Below, piece after piece: positions 24,370 through 33,210 of a stretch of 47,130 bases of DNA. Every line of letters begins with the position of its first letter. The first letter of the stretch is position 1. The DNA is taken from contig NZ_CAJQYY010000036.1 in assembly GCF_907164575.1 (NCBI RefSeq), positions 1 to 47,130 of the forward strand. Reading direction: 5' to 3'. A program made the position numbers and the translations under genes. The stretch comes from Paraburkholderia gardini (GTDB lineage: Bacteria; Pseudomonadota; Gammaproteobacteria; Burkholderiales; Burkholderiaceae). Below the pieces are notes generated by a model, which did no database searches, was not told the origin of the DNA, and was given only the letters and a program-made list of their open reading frames with translations.

Positions 24370-26091
24370 TTACCGCAGGTTCGTTCTCGCGAGTTCGACG
24401 ATCTCGTCGCCGCGCCCGCTCAATACGGCACGCAGCATATAGAGGCTGAAGCCCTTTGCGTGCGCCAGTTCGATGTTGGGCGGCATTGCCAGTTCGTGCT
24501 TCGACGTGACCACGTCGACGAGCGCCGGCCCTGGATGCGCGAACGCCTCCTTCAACGCACCTTCGAGCGCTTCCGATTCCGTCACCCGCACGCTGAAAAT
24601 GCCGGCACCGTGCGCGATCGCCGCGAAGTCCGTCTTGCTCAGGTCCACGTTCGTATCGAGGTAGCCGCCGGCTTTCAGTTCCATCGATACGAAACCGAGC
24701 AGGCTGTTGTTGAACACGACGACCTTGATCGGCAGGTCGAGCTGACGCGCGGACAGCAGGTCGCCCAGCAGCATCGACAGTCCGCCGTCGCCCGACAGCG
24801 AAATCACCATCCGCCCCGGATGAGCAGCCTGCGCGCCAAGCGCCTGCGGCATCGCGTTCGCCATCGATCCGTGATTGAACGAACCATGCAGTTGCCGTCT
24901 GCCGTTCATCGTCAGATAGCGCGCTGCCCAGAGTGTGGGGGTGCCGACGTCGGCGGAAAAAATCGCATCGTCGCTGGCGACTTCGTCGATCATTCGCGTC
25001 AGATACTGCGGATGAATCGGCCTGCCGGGCCCCGAGGGCGTCGCAAGTTCGTCGAGGCCCTTGCGCGCCGACAGATAGTGCTTGCGCGCCTTGTCGATAA
25101 ACGTGCGATCCGCTTTACGCTGCAGCTTTGGCAACAGCGCCGCGACCGTTTCCTTCACGGTGCCGACAAGCCCGAGCGCAAGCGGCGTGCGGCGCCCCAG
25201 TTGCGAGCCCTTCCAGTCGATCTGCACGACTTTTGCTTCGGGCGGATAGAAAGGGCGATACGGAAAATCGCATCCCAGCAAAAGCAGTGTGTCGCACGAC
25301 ATCATCGCGTGATAGCCGGAGCTGAAGCCGATCAACCCCGTCATGCCGACGTCGAACGGATTGTCGTATTCGATGAACTGCTTGCCGCGCAGCGCGTGAA
25401 CGACCGGAGCGCCCAGCGTATCGGCGAGTTGCACGACTTCGGCATGCGCACCGGCCACGCCACTGCCGCACATGATCGTCACGGCTTCGCAGCCGTTCAG
25501 CATCGATGCCAGCCGGTCGATGTCGGACTCCGGCGGCAGGATTGTCGAAGGTCCGCCCAGGTTCCATTCGGGCACCGGCACCTGACATTCGGTGAGCGCG
25601 ACATCGCCCGGCAACACGATCACCGCGACGCCGCGCTCCTCGGTGGCGGCGCGCATCGCGCGCTCCAGCACACGCGGAAACTGTGATGCGTTCGACACCA
25701 GTTCGACGAAATGGCTGCACTCCCGGAACAGATCCTGCGGATGCGTTTCCTGAAAGTAGCCGAGACCGATTTCGGTCGACGGAATATGCGCGGCAATCGC
25801 TAGCACGGGCTGCTGGTTGCGATGGCAGTCGAAGAGCCCGTTGATCAGATGCAGGTTACCGGGTCCGCAGCTGCCCGCGCATACGGCGAGACGGCCGGTT
25901 GTAGCGGCATCGGCGCCCGCGGCGAACGCGGCGACTTCCTCATGACGCGTGTGCATCCAGCGGATCGTGCCGACCTGATCGAGGCTGTATGCGAGGCCGT
26001 TCAGGCTGTCGCCCGTTACGCCCCAGATACGCTCGACGCCCGCAGCCGAAAGCGTCCTTGCCAGATAATCCGCGACCGTCTGTGTAGCCAT
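24370..26091 (-). CDS. poxB: Pyruvate oxidase (ubiquinone-dependent pyruvate dehydrogenase)
   Basis: This 573-residue thiamine-diphosphate and FAD enzyme decarboxylates pyruvate to acetate and CO2 and passes electrons to ubiquinone at the membrane. The N-terminal catalytic region has WGVTGDSLNGLAY and HTRHEEVAAFAAGADAATTG, with the activating Glu; the ThDP motif is SGDGGLSMLLGDLLSARQLDLPIKVVVFNNSLLG. The C-terminus, AKGFSLYMLRAVLSGRGDEIVELARTN, closely follows the lipid-binding peptide of E. coli PoxB, and total length is within one residue of that enzyme. I chose ATG 26091 because of the GAGGAG site upstream; the open frame to 26349 is not native. It is divergent from deoR. Confidence 0.94.
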   Translation of the reverse strand: MATQTVADYLARTLSAAGVERIWGVTGDSLNGLAYSLDQVGTIRWMHTRHEEVAAFAAGADAATTGRLAVCAGSCGPGNLHLINGLFDCHRNQQPVLAIAAHIPSTEIGLGYFQETHPQDLFRECSHFVELVSNASQFPRVLERAMRAATEERGVAVIVLPGDVALTECQVPVPEWNLGGPSTILPPESDIDRLASMLNGCEAVTIMCGSGVAGAHAEVVQLADTLGAPVVHALRGKQFIEYDNPFDVGMTGLIGFSSGYHAMMSCDTLLLLGCDFPYRPFYPPEAKVVQIDWKGSQLGRRTPLALGLVGTVKETVAALLPKLQRKADRTFIDKARKHYLSARKGLDELATPSGPGRPIHPQYLTRMIDEVASDDAIFSADVGTPTLWAARYLTMNGRRQLHGSFNHGSMANAMPQALGAQAAHPGRMVISLSGDGGLSMLLGDLLSARQLDLPIKVVVFNNSLLGFVSMELKAGGYLDTNVDLSKTDFAAIAHGAGIFSVRVTESEALEGALKEAFAHPGPALVDVVTSKHELAMPPNIELAHAKGFSLYMLRAVLSGRGDEIVELARTNLR

Positions 26092-26519
26092 GTGCTGCTC
26101 CTCGCCAAGTACGCCAGCCGGACTCCTGAAACGGAATCCGGACCGGCACGAAATCCGGTGAAGAAGATCGACACGCCCCGTGTACAACGCGCGAACCGGT
26201 AAACGTGTCGCCGATGCATCTGAATGCTGACTTTCCTGCGCCCGCGTAGCCCCACCGCGCCTGAAAGCACTGCATGACATCCGTTGCATACTACGCCGGG
26301 ATCGCATTAGCCGCGCTTTAACAGCCCGCGTCGTTCTCGACACCGGCATGGCGCGACATCCGATTCGATAACCGCACCGCCTCGTCGCACGTTAACACCT
26401 GCAAAACAAGGGTCTTCCATCATGACGCGAGGCTCGCCGTGCGCGTGACCTCTTGTTATAATTCTCTCAGGAAATCGAACGAAACATAACGCGCACCCAC
26501 GCCAAGCGCCAGGACCTTC
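26092..26519. other. Divergent intergenic region between poxB and deoR
   Basis: These 428 bases contain no credible gene. Near poxB, CCGGACTCC (26118-26126) and GGAATCCGG (26133-26141) form a 9-base inverted repeat with one mismatch, 27 bases upstream of the poxB ATG, in its leader. Near deoR, an extended -10 promoter lies within a DeoR-type operator (26454-26469). The middle, about 26150-26440, shows nothing I can interpret. Confidence 0.5.
26454..26469 (+). promoter_or_regulatory. DeoR-type operator overlapping the deoR promoter
   Basis: TGTTATAATTCTCTCA matches the E. coli deo operator palindrome TGTTAGAATTCTAACA at 13 of 16 positions, with a perfect left half apart from one base. The same bases hold a perfect -10 TATAAT (26457-26462) preceded by TGT, an extended -10 promoter; no good -35 is present, as expected for that type. 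It lies 50 bases before the deoR ATG, so DeoR should repress its own gene. Confidence 0.72.
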
Positions 26520-27245
26520 ATGCTGAAAACCGACCGCCTCCGCACCCTGGCCGATGCGCTGGCCAGGCAAAATGTGATGCGCCTGCGTGACGCCGCCACC
26601 CTGCTCGGCGTTTCGGAAATGACCGTGCGCCGCGATATCGCGGGCAGCCCCGAGCGGTTCACCTATCTTGGCGGCTACATCGTCAGCGCCACCGATGTCC
26701 CGAACAACGCCGGCTACTCGCTTGAAGAAGAGAAAGACCATTTCGCGCAGGCCAAGGCTGAAGCGTCGGCGGTCGCGGCGAGCCTGATCGGCGATAACGA
26801 AACGCTCTTTATCGACTGCGGCACGACGCTCACCACGCTCGCGCGGCTTATTCCGGTCGAGCGCCACGTCACGGTGGTGTGCTATTCGCTGAACGTCGCC
26901 GAAATCCTGCGGCGCAAGCCGAACGTCCGGATGATCCTGCTAGGCGGTGTCTACGTGCCGTCGTCCGATTCGTTCGCGGGCGAAGAAAGCCTGGAGGTGC
27001 TGCGCCGCATGGGCATCAACAAGGCGTTTATTTCCGCCGGCGGCGTGGATCCGGCGCGTGGCGTGACTTGCTGGAATTTTCACGAAGTCGCGCTGAAACA
27101 GGCCGCGATGGCGAGCGCTGTCGAGCGGCATCTCGTGGTGGACATGAGCAAGTTCGGTGTGGTGAAAGCGGTGCGCTTTTCACAGATCGACGACTTCGAT
27201 TCGATCATCACCGAGAAAGGCCAGGATCACCGCAAGCGCAAGTGA
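26520..27245 (+). CDS. deoR: DeoR-family transcriptional repressor of the deoxyribose module
   Basis: This 241-residue repressor has an N-terminal helix-turn-helix (LRDAATLLGVSEMTVRRDIAG, about 22-42) and a C-terminal sugar-phosphate sensing domain (LFIDCGTTLTTLARLIPV, CYSLNVAEIL, ILLGGVYVP, ISAGGVDPARGVTCWNFHEVALK, LVVDMSKFG). Segments such as LKDAAALLGVSEMTIRRDL, VCYSLN and GATCFN in E. coli DeoR line up closely, so this looks like DeoR proper and not just a member of the wider family. In E. coli the inducer is deoxyribose-5-phosphate. It faces the deoxyribose operon convergently. An AGGA site lies 6 bases before the ATG. Operator-like sequences stand in front of this gene and in front of deoC. 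Confidence 0.88.
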   Translation: MLKTDRLRTLADALARQNVMRLRDAATLLGVSEMTVRRDIAGSPERFTYLGGYIVSATDVPNNAGYSLEEEKDHFAQAKAEASAVAASLIGDNETLFIDCGTTLTTLARLIPVERHVTVVCYSLNVAEILRRKPNVRMILLGGVYVPSSDSFAGEESLEVLRRMGINKAFISAGGVDPARGVTCWNFHEVALKQAAMASAVERHLVVDMSKFGVVKAVRFSQIDDFDSIITEKGQDHRKRK

Positions 27246-27249
27246 ATGC

Positions 27250-27289
27250 GCCTGCTGCTGCGACAGCTAATCGCGTCGCAACAGCAGGC
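27250..27289. terminator. Strong hairpin between convergent deoR and the ABC permease
   Basis: GCCTGCTGCTGCGAC (27250-27264) and GTCGCAACAGCAGGC (27275-27289) pair over 15 bases with a single mismatch around a 10-base loop. It lies 4 bases after the deoR stop and 30 bases beyond the stop of the convergent permease gene. No T-run follows on either strand, so it may be a bidirectional transcript-end structure of the U-less kind. Confidence 0.6.
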
Positions 27290-27319
27290 AGCAGTGCTTC
27301 ATGTGCGCGGCAGGAACGC

Positions 27320-28366
27320 TCAGCTCTTGCGTTGCAATGCGAAGAGCGTGCCCGCCACCAGAATGAACGCGCCGATAATCACCTTCTGCCAGGTGCTCGG
27401 CACGCCGATCAGAATCAGCACGCTGTTGATCAGCGTCACCAGCACGACACCCAGCAGCGTCCCCGCTACCGTCCCGGTGCCGCCTGTGATGCGCGCGCCA
27501 CCCAGAATCACCGCGGCGATCACGTCGAGTTCCGAGCCGACCAGATCGAACGGATTCGCGAGACGGTTGTTCGACACGTGCAGGATGCCCGCGATACCGG
27601 CCAGCATGCCCGTATAGCCGAACACGAACAGATGGATCGCGCGCAGGTTGTATCCGAGCCGTTCGGCGATCGCGAGACTGCCGCCCATCGCATACACACC
27701 GCGCCCCATCATCGTCCGGTTGAGCAGCCACCACGTGACAATGGCGGCCGCGACGAGCGCCAGCACCGATACCGGCAACACGGCACGCAGGCCTTCGCTG
27801 GTGTGATAGAAGAACAGCGGAATGCGGCCGAACCGGTCCATGCTGTGCGGAATGTTCATGAAGAACGACGTGCCGATGAACGTCAGGAGCACACCGCGAA
27901 ACAGATACTGCGTGCCGATCGTGACGATCAGCGAAGGCGCCTTCAGCCGGTAAACCAGCAGTCCGTTGACGATGCCGAGCACGATGCCGCCGAGCGCGCC
28001 GGCAATCAGGATCAGCGCAAACGGCGCGTCGGGCCACCACGCGAACACGGCCTTGGTGATGCCGTACATCGTCAGCGCGGCGATCGCGGTGAACGATACG
28101 TCGATGCCGCCCGATGCCAGCACGACGAGCGTGCCCAGCGCGAAGAGCGACATCGTCGTTGCCGAATGCAGCAGGTCGAACAGCGTCGCGAGCTGGAAAA
28201 AGCGTGGATTGATCGCGCCGACAATCAGACAGGTCGTCACGATCAGCGCGGCGGTGAACCACTCGGGATTGCGCGCGAGCTTCGCGCGCACGCTGGGCGG
28301 CTTGACCTTGGGTGCGATTTCGACGACGGTTGGGGTGGTCATGGTCTGATTAACACGGGAATTCAT
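27320..28366 (-). CDS. CUT2-family ABC transporter permease (deoxyribose/deoxynucleoside module)
   Basis: This is a 348-residue RbsC-like permease with eight to ten hydrophobic helices. The family segment LASGGIDVSFTAIAALTMYGI and the C-terminal GSELDVIAAVILGGARITGGTGTVAGTLLGVVLVTLINSVLILIGV are clear. I keep the ATG at 28366, which has AAGGA about 11 bases upstream; an internal ATG at 28342 lacks one. It is the last gene of the operon, 25 bases after the ATPase, and is convergent with deoR. It is distinct in sequence from the other permease of the same system at 31116, so the channel is probably a heterodimer. Confidence 0.92.
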   Translation of the reverse strand: MNSRVNQTMTTPTVVEIAPKVKPPSVRAKLARNPEWFTAALIVTTCLIVGAINPRFFQLATLFDLLHSATTMSLFALGTLVVLASGGIDVSFTAIAALTMYGITKAVFAWWPDAPFALILIAGALGGIVLGIVNGLLVYRLKAPSLIVTIGTQYLFRGVLLTFIGTSFFMNIPHSMDRFGRIPLFFYHTSEGLRAVLPVSVLALVAAAIVTWWLLNRTMMGRGVYAMGGSLAIAERLGYNLRAIHLFVFGYTGMLAGIAGILHVSNNRLANPFDLVGSELDVIAAVILGGARITGGTGTVAGTLLGVVLVTLINSVLILIGVPSTWQKVIIGAFILVAGTLFALQRKS

Positions 28367-28391
28367 GCGTGGGGCGTCCTTTCGTTCCGGG

Positions 28392-29942
28392 TCAGGCCGC
28401 TTCCGAAAGCAGCGCGTGATACAGGTCCGCTTCGCTCAGCGTATCGGCCTTGTACTCGTTCGCGACGCGTCCTTTCTTCATCATCAGAATGCGATCGCAG
28501 TTCTGCAGCAGTTCGGGCAGATCGTCGCTGATGAGCACAATGCCGATGCCGCGTTGCGAAAGCCGCTGCATGATGCGATAGATGATGTCCTTCGATCCGA
28601 CGTCAACGCCGACTGTCGGCCCGTGCAGGATTAGCACGCGCGGATCGATCGCAAGCCACCGGCCGATCAGCACGCGTTGCTGGTTGCCGCCGGAGAGCGA
28701 CTGCACCGGCTTGTCGACGCCAGGCGTCGCGATCTGCAGATCCTTCACGGTCTGTTCGGCCAGTGCCTGCGCGCGCGCCCGGTCGATCTGGCCGAAGCGG
28801 TCGCGCAGGCTCGAAATCATCGCGGTGATCACGTTGTCGCGAATCGGCTTGTCGAGAAAGAGGCCCTCGTTCAGGCGGTCTTCCGGCACATAACCGATCC
28901 GGTGATGTTTCGCATCCGACGGCGTGTGCAATGTGACAGGCTTGCCATCGAGCACGACCTGCCCTGATTGCGCGGGCGCGACGCCTGCCAGCGCACGCGC
29001 GAGTTCATTGCGGCCCGAATCGAGCAGCCCGGTGATGCCCAGTATTTCGCCCGCATGCAGGGCGAACGAAACATCGCTGAACTGGCCCGCGCGCGCGAGA
29101 CCGCGCACGTCGAGCACGACCTCCTGCCCGAGACTGCCTTCACGATAACGTTCGTTCGACAGATGGCGACCCGTCATCAGCTCGCTGATCTGCGCTTTCG
29201 TGTACTGCGCGATCGGGCCTTGCGCCATCTTCTGGCCGTCGCGCAGCACGATCACTTCGCCACCGATCGCGTAGCACTCGTCGAGCTTGTGGCTGACGAA
29301 AAGCACCGTCACGCCCTGCGCGCGCAGATTCGCGAGCACGGCGATCAGGTTGTCGACTTCCTTTTGCGTGAGCGATGTCGTCGGTTCGTCCATGATCACG
29401 AACTTCGCCTCGCTCGCGATCGCGCGGGCGATCGCGACGAGCTGACGTGTCGCGAGCGGCAACTGCTCGATCAGCGTTGCCTGAAATTCCGCGGTGCCGG
29501 GCAAGCCGACCGCTTCGAGCGCGCGCGCGGCGGTTCGCGCGAGTGCGCGCCGGTCGAACGTGCGGGCAAGCCGGCCGCCGTGTTCGGCGAGCTCGGACGT
29601 GAGCGCGACGTTTTCGGCGACGTTCATGTTCGGCAGCAGCGACAGGTCCTGATACACCGTTTCGATCCCCGCCGCGAGCGATTCGAGCGCCGAGAGCCGC
29701 GCGTGCCGCACGCCTTCGATCACCAGTTCGCCTTCGTCGGGCGGCTGCGCACCGGAGATGATCTTGATGAGCGTGCTCTTGCCACAGCCGTTTTCGCCGA
29801 GCAGGTGATAGATCTGGCCGCGCTCGAACGAAAGATTCACCCCGCGCAACGCATGCACGCCGGTGAAACGCTTGTGTACGCCGACCACTTCCAGAAACGG
29901 TTGCGATGGTGAAGACCGCGGTGTCGATACGTCTTGAGTCAT
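28392..29942 (-). CDS. CUT2-family sugar ABC transporter ATPase (RbsA-like)
   Basis: This 516-residue ATPase has two fused nucleotide-binding domains, as in RbsA. The first is complete: Walker A GENGCGKSTL, and Walker B KFVIMDEPTTSL. The second has the degenerate Walker A GLLDSGRNELARAL, normal for this family, with LSGGNQQRVLIGRWLA and RVLILHGPTVGVDVGSK, where the Walker B Glu position reads Gly. It energises import of the sugar delivered by the binding protein upstream. A stem-loop between it and the binding-protein gene probably lowers its expression relative to that gene. Confidence 0.93.
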   Translation of the reverse strand: MTQDVSTPRSSPSQPFLEVVGVHKRFTGVHALRGVNLSFERGQIYHLLGENGCGKSTLIKIISGAQPPDEGELVIEGVRHARLSALESLAAGIETVYQDLSLLPNMNVAENVALTSELAEHGGRLARTFDRRALARTAARALEAVGLPGTAEFQATLIEQLPLATRQLVAIARAIASEAKFVIMDEPTTSLTQKEVDNLIAVLANLRAQGVTVLFVSHKLDECYAIGGEVIVLRDGQKMAQGPIAQYTKAQISELMTGRHLSNERYREGSLGQEVVLDVRGLARAGQFSDVSFALHAGEILGITGLLDSGRNELARALAGVAPAQSGQVVLDGKPVTLHTPSDAKHHRIGYVPEDRLNEGLFLDKPIRDNVITAMISSLRDRFGQIDRARAQALAEQTVKDLQIATPGVDKPVQSLSGGNQQRVLIGRWLAIDPRVLILHGPTVGVDVGSKDIIYRIMQRLSQRGIGIVLISDDLPELLQNCDRILMMKKGRVANEYKADTLSEADLYHALLSEAA

Positions 29943-29966
29943 GATGGCAAGCCAGTGAATCGCGAA

Positions 29967-29994
29967 TTAAAAGGCGTGCCCGCCCGGGCACGCC
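29967..29994 (-). terminator. Intra-operon stem-loop with T-tract after the binding-protein gene
   Basis: On the minus strand GGCGTGCCCG and CGGGCACGCC pair perfectly over 10 bases (9 if a 4-base loop is required), followed by TTTTAATT. It lies 12 bases after the binding-protein stop and before the ATPase gene. It fits a partial terminator or 3'-end stabiliser that favours high binding-protein output. Confidence 0.75.
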
Positions 29995-30006
29995 ACGACA
30001 CAACGG

Positions 30007-31011
30007 TCAGAACGGATACTGCTTGTAGTTCGACTTGTCGACATTCACCCAGCCCTGGCCGCGCACGATGATGCCCTTGCCCGGACCCTTCTCGACCGTG
30101 ACCTTCGTGTAGCCCGGAATGCCGAGGTCGGCGCCGTTCTGAACGGTCTTGCCGTCGATCAGCATCTTCGCGATCTTGTTCATCGCGATGCCCGCGAGCT
30201 TCGGATCCCAGAACGCGATGCCGTTGATCGCGCCGCTTTCGAGGAACTTGCCCGCTTCGGTCGGCAGCCCCGTACCGTACACGCAGATCTTGCCCTGCAG
30301 ACCCGCCTCCTCGACGGCGCGGCCAATGCCGATCACGTCGAGCGACGACGAGCCCTGGAAGCCCTTCAGGTCCGGATGCTTGCGCAGCACTTCCTTCGCG
30401 ACTTCGTACGCACGCTCACCGTCGTTATTCGTTTCGAGTTTCGGCTCGACCAGATTCATCTTCGGATACTTCGCTTTCGCGTTGCCGATGCCGCCGTCCG
30501 CCCACTGCACCTGCGAGCGGCTGCCGAGCGAGCCGACCAGCACGGCCCACTTGCCCTCGTCGTGCATGCACGCCGCGAGGCGCTCGTTCAGGCCCGCACC
30601 GTATGCGGTGTTGTCAAAGGCCTCGATGTCGACCATCGTGTTCTTCTCGTTGTCCGCTTCATGCGTGACCACCTTGATGCCGCGATCCATTGCCTTTTTC
30701 AGCGCCGGTTCCAGCGTCGGCGGATCGTACGGCACGACCGCGATCGCGGTCACTTTCTTCGCGATCAGGTCTTCGATGATCTTCAGCTGCTGCGCGGCAT
30801 CGGCGCGGCCCGGGCCGGTCTGATACGCCTTCACGCCGGGATTGTCCTTCGCGAATTCCTTGACGCCGTCGTCCATCCGGTTGAACCAGTTGATGCCTGT
30901 CACCTTGACGACCGTGACGATCGTCTCGTCCGTTGCCGCCTGCGCCGCTGCAATGACGCCTACCGTAAGGACGCCTGCTGTGAGCGCGGCAGCCAGTCGA
31001 GTCAATTTCAT
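30007..31011 (-). CDS. CUT2-family ABC transporter substrate-binding protein
   Basis: This 334-residue periplasmic binding protein has a signal peptide (KLTRLAAALTAGVLTVGVIAAAQA, cleaved near residue 25). The mature protein follows the type I fold of RhaS/LsrB/RbsB relatives: VTGINWFNRMDDGVKEFAKDN, QLKIIEDLIAKKVTAIAVVPYDP, VVTHEADNEKN, and KGFQGSSSLDVIGIGRAVEEAG. Its place beside deoxyribokinase and aldolase genes suggests deoxyribose or deoxynucleosides as ligand; similar Paraburkholderia systems have, to my recollection, been assigned to deoxynucleosides. It is 104 bases downstream of one permease and is followed by a stem-loop before the ATPase. Confidence 0.92.
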   Translation of the reverse strand: MKLTRLAAALTAGVLTVGVIAAAQAATDETIVTVVKVTGINWFNRMDDGVKEFAKDNPGVKAYQTGPGRADAAQQLKIIEDLIAKKVTAIAVVPYDPPTLEPALKKAMDRGIKVVTHEADNEKNTMVDIEAFDNTAYGAGLNERLAACMHDEGKWAVLVGSLGSRSQVQWADGGIGNAKAKYPKMNLVEPKLETNNDGERAYEVAKEVLRKHPDLKGFQGSSSLDVIGIGRAVEEAGLQGKICVYGTGLPTEAGKFLESGAINGIAFWDPKLAGIAMNKIAKMLIDGKTVQNGADLGIPGYTKVTVEKGPGKGIIVRGQGWVNVDKSNYKQYPF

Positions 31012-31115
31012 GCGATGTCTCCTTTATCGTTCGATGTCGCCCTGTTCATGGTCGCGGACAACCAGGGCTCCGATGTCCGCCGCGTACTGAAAACCTTCTG
31101 GTACGGATGCCTTCG

Positions 31116-32189
31116 CTAACGCCCGGGCGTTGAACCGGGACTGCCCGAGCCACCGGAACTGCCTGCAGCCGGATTGCCGCCCGTACCGCCGAAACCAAAG
31201 ATCGCGCGCACCCGTTCGCCGCCCGCGAACGCAAGCGAAAGCAGCAGCAGGAAACCCCATGCGCAGTCGCCGAAGAACTGGGATACGCCGAGCAGATTGA
31301 ACAGGCTCGACAGAAACTGCAGCACGGTCGCGGCGAAGAACACGCAGATGATGCGTCCGTGGCCGCCCGCCGGATTCACGCCGCCCATCACGGCGATCAG
31401 GATGGCAATCAGCAGATACGAATTGCCGTAGTCCCATTTCGCGCTGGAGGTGTGCGTGGCGCTGATCAGCCCGGCCAGCGAGGCGAGCACGCCGCACATC
31501 GCGTAGGTCCTGACCAGCATGCGTACACGCGGAATGCCCGCATAAAACGCCGCTTTCGGATTCGTGCCCATCAGGTACAGGCGCAGGCCGAACGGGCTGC
31601 GCCTGAGCAGCCAGCCCAGCACCACGATCGCCGCGATAAAGATGCAGAACGCGATCGGCACCTGAAACACCGTACCGTTGCCGATCTCCGACAGCGGGTC
31701 GACATAGTCGACATGCACGGATGCACCGTTGCTGAGCACCACGGCAATGCCGGTGAACAACAACTGCGTGCCGAGCGTGCAGAGAATCGGCGTGAGCTTG
31801 AGCCGCGCGATGACGACGCCGTTCAGCAGGCCGCCAAGCAACCCCATGACGACGACGATCACACAGAAGAGCGACGTATAGAGCACCGGCGAGTTGTCGC
31901 CGTTCACGTACAGCGGCACGACCATCGCCGCGACCATGCCCGAGAGGTTCGCAAGTCCGACGCCCGACAGGTCGATCCCGCCGTTGCCGGACACCATCGA
32001 GAGCATGATGCCGAGCGCGAGCAGGCCGAGTTCGGGCAACTGGCCGCCCATCGACTGCAGGTTGTCGATATCGACGAACTGTCCCTGCGACATCCACGTC
32101 GCGACCAGCACGACGAGCACGTTGACGATCAGCAGAAAATTCAGTTGCCGGTCGGCGAACAGTTTTCCATTGGCAAACGAGGACTTCAT
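31116..32189 (-). CDS. CUT2-family ABC transporter permease (second of the deoxyribose module)
   Basis: This is a roughly 357-residue permease with multiple hydrophobic helices. Typical segments are LPELGLLALGIMLSMVSGNGGIDLSGVGLANLSGM and DYGNSYLLIAILIAVMGGVNPAGGHG. The C-terminus is a Gly/Ser/Pro-rich tail (GFGGTGGNPAAGSSGGSGS). I take ATG 32189 (MKSSFANGKLF); the frame is open to 32282 but that stretch overlaps the kinase gene and is Arg-rich. AAGGAG lies about 12 bases upstream, a little far. A 14-base palindrome, AACGCCCGGGCGTT, at 31118-31131 covers its last codons. Confidence 0.9.
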   Translation of the reverse strand: MKSSFANGKLFADRQLNFLLIVNVLVVLVATWMSQGQFVDIDNLQSMGGQLPELGLLALGIMLSMVSGNGGIDLSGVGLANLSGMVAAMVVPLYVNGDNSPVLYTSLFCVIVVVMGLLGGLLNGVVIARLKLTPILCTLGTQLLFTGIAVVLSNGASVHVDYVDPLSEIGNGTVFQVPIAFCIFIAAIVVLGWLLRRSPFGLRLYLMGTNPKAAFYAGIPRVRMLVRTYAMCGVLASLAGLISATHTSSAKWDYGNSYLLIAILIAVMGGVNPAGGHGRIICVFFAATVLQFLSSLFNLLGVSQFFGDCAWGFLLLLSLAFAGGERVRAIFGFGGTGGNPAAGSSGGSGSPGSTPGR

Positions 32190-32247
32190 GGTGATGACGA
32201 ACTCCTTCAAACTGCACAGCCAGCCACGCGGCCGGCGACGTGTGGCG

Positions 32248-33210
32248 CTACGGATGCAATGGCGATGAGGTCGGTTGCCCAAGAACCTGGTTCACTTCAT
32301 CGAGCGTCGGCATCGAGGGCGCCGTGCCGGCACGCGTGACGGAAATGCCCGCCAGCGCGCAACCGAAGCGCATGGCCGCGATCGGCTCTTCGCCACGTGC
32401 GAGCGCGGCGGCGAAACCGCCCGTGAAGCCGTCCCCGGCGCCCGCTGTCTCGACCACGCGACCGCAGTGATACGCGGGCACCAGTACCGATTGCGTCGCC
32501 GAATGCAGCAGCGCGCCGCCTTCGCCCAGCGTGACGATCACCGTGCCGACGCCTTTGGCAAGCAGCACATCAGCGGCGCGGCGTGCGTCGTCGGCGTTCG
32601 CGATCGGCACGCCGGTGAGCGCCGTGGCTTCCGTTTCATTCGGGGTGATGTAGTCGCACAGCGGGAAAATGTCGTCGTCGAGCGGCAATGCAGGTGCTGG
32701 ATTGAACACCGTGATCACGCCGTGCTTGCGGGCCACTTCCAGCCCGCGTCGCGCGGCGGGCAGCGGCTGCTCGAGCTGCGTGACGAACACGCGCGCCGCG
32801 GCGATATCCGCCTCGATCGCATCGACGTCGGCGGCGGTCATCGTGCCCGCCGCGCCGGACGCGACGATAATCGCGTTCCTGCCGGTGATGTCGTCGACAA
32901 AGATATGGGCCGCGCCTGTCGAGACGCCGTTGAGCACCGTGGCGCGCGCGGTAATGCCTTCGTCGTTCCATGTCGCGCGCGCGATCGAACCGAACGCGTC
33001 GTCGCCGATGCGGGTGCAGAACACGACCTGCGCGCCCGCGCGTGCGGCGGCGACGGCCTGATTCGAACCCTTGCCGCCGGGGCCCATCGCGAATGCGGAG
33101 CCTGCAATCGTTTCGCCGATCAGCGGCATGCGGTCCGCGCGAAACGTCAGGTCGGTCACATAGATGCCGAGAATGACGACGCGCCCGTTACGCTCCTCGC
33201 GGGCGATCAT
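32248..33210 (-). CDS. deoK: Ribokinase-family sugar kinase, probably deoxyribokinase
   Basis: This 320-residue PfkB-family kinase has the ribokinase marks GPGGKGSNQAVAAARAGA, FNPAPALPLDDD, TPNETEATALTGVP, IVTLGEGGAL, and the catalytic VETAGAGDGFTGGF with its base Asp. The N-terminal substrate segment reads GIYVTDLTFRADRMPLIGETI; the TDL..(T)..RMP..GET arrangement resembles Salmonella DeoK (VDLITYTNQMPKEGET) more than E. coli RbsK (GSINADHIL). Together with deoC this supports 2-deoxyribose as substrate, giving deoxyribose-5-phosphate. The ATG at 33210 overlaps the mutarotase stop (ATGA) and follows an AGGGGAA site; a longer frame to 33270 is unlikely. Confidence 0.85.
   Translation of the reverse strand: MIAREERNGRVVILGIYVTDLTFRADRMPLIGETIAGSAFAMGPGGKGSNQAVAAARAGAQVVFCTRIGDDAFGSIARATWNDEGITARATVLNGVSTGAAHIFVDDITGRNAIIVASGAAGTMTAADVDAIEADIAAARVFVTQLEQPLPAARRGLEVARKHGVITVFNPAPALPLDDDIFPLCDYITPNETEATALTGVPIANADDARRAADVLLAKGVGTVIVTLGEGGALLHSATQSVLVPAYHCGRVVETAGAGDGFTGGFAAALARGEEPIAAMRFGCALAGISVTRAGTAPSMPTLDEVNQVLGQPTSSPLHP

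Noticed and set aside
31118..31131. Palindrome AACGCCCGGGCGTT as a terminator
   Set aside because: It covers the last codons of the permease gene and lacks a loop and a T-run, so a short GC-rich coding palindrome is the simpler reading.
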